A DNA stretch of 6,437 bases from Lachnospiraceae bacterium (GTDB taxonomy: Bacteria; Bacillota; Clostridia; Lachnospirales; Lachnospiraceae): the NCBI GenBank assembly GCA_017958465.1, contig JAGDCQ010000062.1, positions 1-6,437 on the forward strand, written 5' to 3'. Position numbers and translations under genes: made by a program. How positions within the stretch are numbered: position 1 is the stretch's first letter; each line of letters opens with the position of its first letter. Below are positions 5,834 through 6,437 of the stretch, in pieces. Below the pieces are notes generated by a model that searched no databases, was not told the origin of the DNA, and saw nothing but the letters and a program-made list of their open reading frames with translations.

Positions 5834-6437
5834 ATGAAAAACAGGCTTCCGCTCATCATAACAGAAACTGCCGCGATAGTGCTGGTGCTGGTGGCCATCA
5901 TCATCAGCTTTGCCGCGGGAGATTACGAAAATACACAGATCACCGGGGAAGACAGGGAGATCACTTCCGGCTACCTTATCGATGAAACGCACTACACCTA
6001 CAACAGCCTTCCTGTTCACGTGAGCGCAAAGAAAGGCACCTCTGTCTCGGTCAAGACCATGCTTCCCGCCGACATAGGCGACGACTGGTCCATAAGCTTC
6101 CTTGCGCTCTACAGTAAGTGTGAGGTGTTTTCGGGCGGCAAGCTCATAGGCAGCTACGGTTCAAAGCTTCCTCTGGATTTCGGCCGGATGGTGGGCAACA
6201 TCCGCGTCATCATCCCCATCCCCAAAGACCTGGCCGGGAGCCAGATCGAGCTCGTTATCACCCCTTACTACAGCGTATCCATGGACATCTCCCCCATAAA
6301 GATAGGTCCGACGGGCGAGATAAAATATAACATCCTGAAGGCCAACGTGGTCAGGATCATAATGATCTCCATCCTCGTCACCCTCATTTTTACGGCGGCG
6401 GTGATCCTCATCAACCAGTTCTTCGAGAAATCCTACG
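5834..6437 (+). CDS. Membrane sensor protein, N-terminal part (3' truncated); possibly a GGDEF-type signalling enzyme
   Basis: From the ATG at 5834 the frame is open to the window edge, giving 201 residues. GGAG at 5823-5826, seven bases upstream, supports the start. Residues ~10-28 form a membrane helix or uncleaved signal anchor (AIVLVLVAIIISF). Residues ~29-170 are an extracellular domain with beta-strand-like segments and the pattern WSISFLALYSKCEVFSGGKLIGSYG (split here at 85-109), then IRVIIPIPKDLAGSQIELVI at 123-142. This resembles the jelly-roll sensor domains (7TMR-DISM extracellular type) found ahead of membrane helices in Clostridial GGDEF proteins and kinases. Residues ~172-194 form a second helix. 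The output domain lies outside the window. The call to a c-di-GMP enzyme rests on domain style and on the divergent EAL gene, so it is inference; a histidine kinase or an unrelated sensor is also possible. Confidence 0.85.
   Translation, partial: MKNRLPLIITETAAIVLVLVAIIISFAAGDYENTQITGEDREITSGYLIDETHYTYNSLPVHVSAKKGTSVSVKTMLPADIGDDWSISFLALYSKCEVFSGGKLIGSYGSKLPLDFGRMVGNIRVIIPIPKDLAGSQIELVITPYYSVSMDISPIKIGPTGEIKYNILKANVVRIIMISILVTLIFTAAVILINQFFEKSY

Noticed and set aside
1..6437. tRNA, rRNA, CRISPR arrays, insertion sequences or attachment sites.
   Set aside because: No repeat-spacer pattern, transposase-like frame, terminal inverted repeats or structured RNA gene was found by reading both strands.

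Overview
The window looks like chromosomal DNA from a Gram-positive anaerobe of the Clostridia, most likely a member of the Lachnospiraceae. This is inferred, not proven. The reasons are strong AGGAGG-type ribosome binding sites, a DUF5662-type gene, and large PAS/GGDEF/EAL proteins built in the style common in motile rumen and gut Lachnospiraceae. Most of the window is near 50% G+C, but the first ~180 bases are clearly more AT-rich (about one third G+C by my count).

Layout, left to right. Positions 1-149 hold the last 48 codons of an unrecognised gene. Next on the same strand is a small single-pass membrane protein (182-736) with a very basic N-terminus and a C-terminal domain that resembles the ExbD/TolR periplasmic fold. 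A GreA-family transcript cleavage factor follows 20 bases later (757-1257). A stem-loop with T-runs on both sides (1276-1319) closes this rightward group and also suits the convergent genes opposite. On the minus strand, a large gene (5659-1925) encodes a 1244-residue c-di-GMP phosphodiesterase with the order REC, degenerate GGDEF, intact EAL, then four to five PAS-like domains. It is followed 39 bases later by a DUF5662-family protein (1885-1349). Between these two genes the minus-strand RNA can form a stable hairpin. Divergent from the phosphodiesterase, and cut by the right edge, is a membrane protein (5834 onward) with an extracellular domain between two membrane helices, resembling the sensor half of a membrane signalling enzyme.

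The intergenic region 5660-5833 carries two back-to-back promoter candidates, both with an extended -10 (TGG followed by TAT). A perfect 12-bp palindrome lies in the spacer of the rightward one. The working picture is a c-di-GMP signalling locus: a soluble, REC-controlled phosphodiesterase facing a membrane sensor that may be its partner or antagonist. The DUF5662 protein has an HD-phosphohydrolase-like His/Asp pattern and could act on a nucleotide product. The left end (1-736) seems to be a different, more AT-rich module whose main gene lies outside the window.
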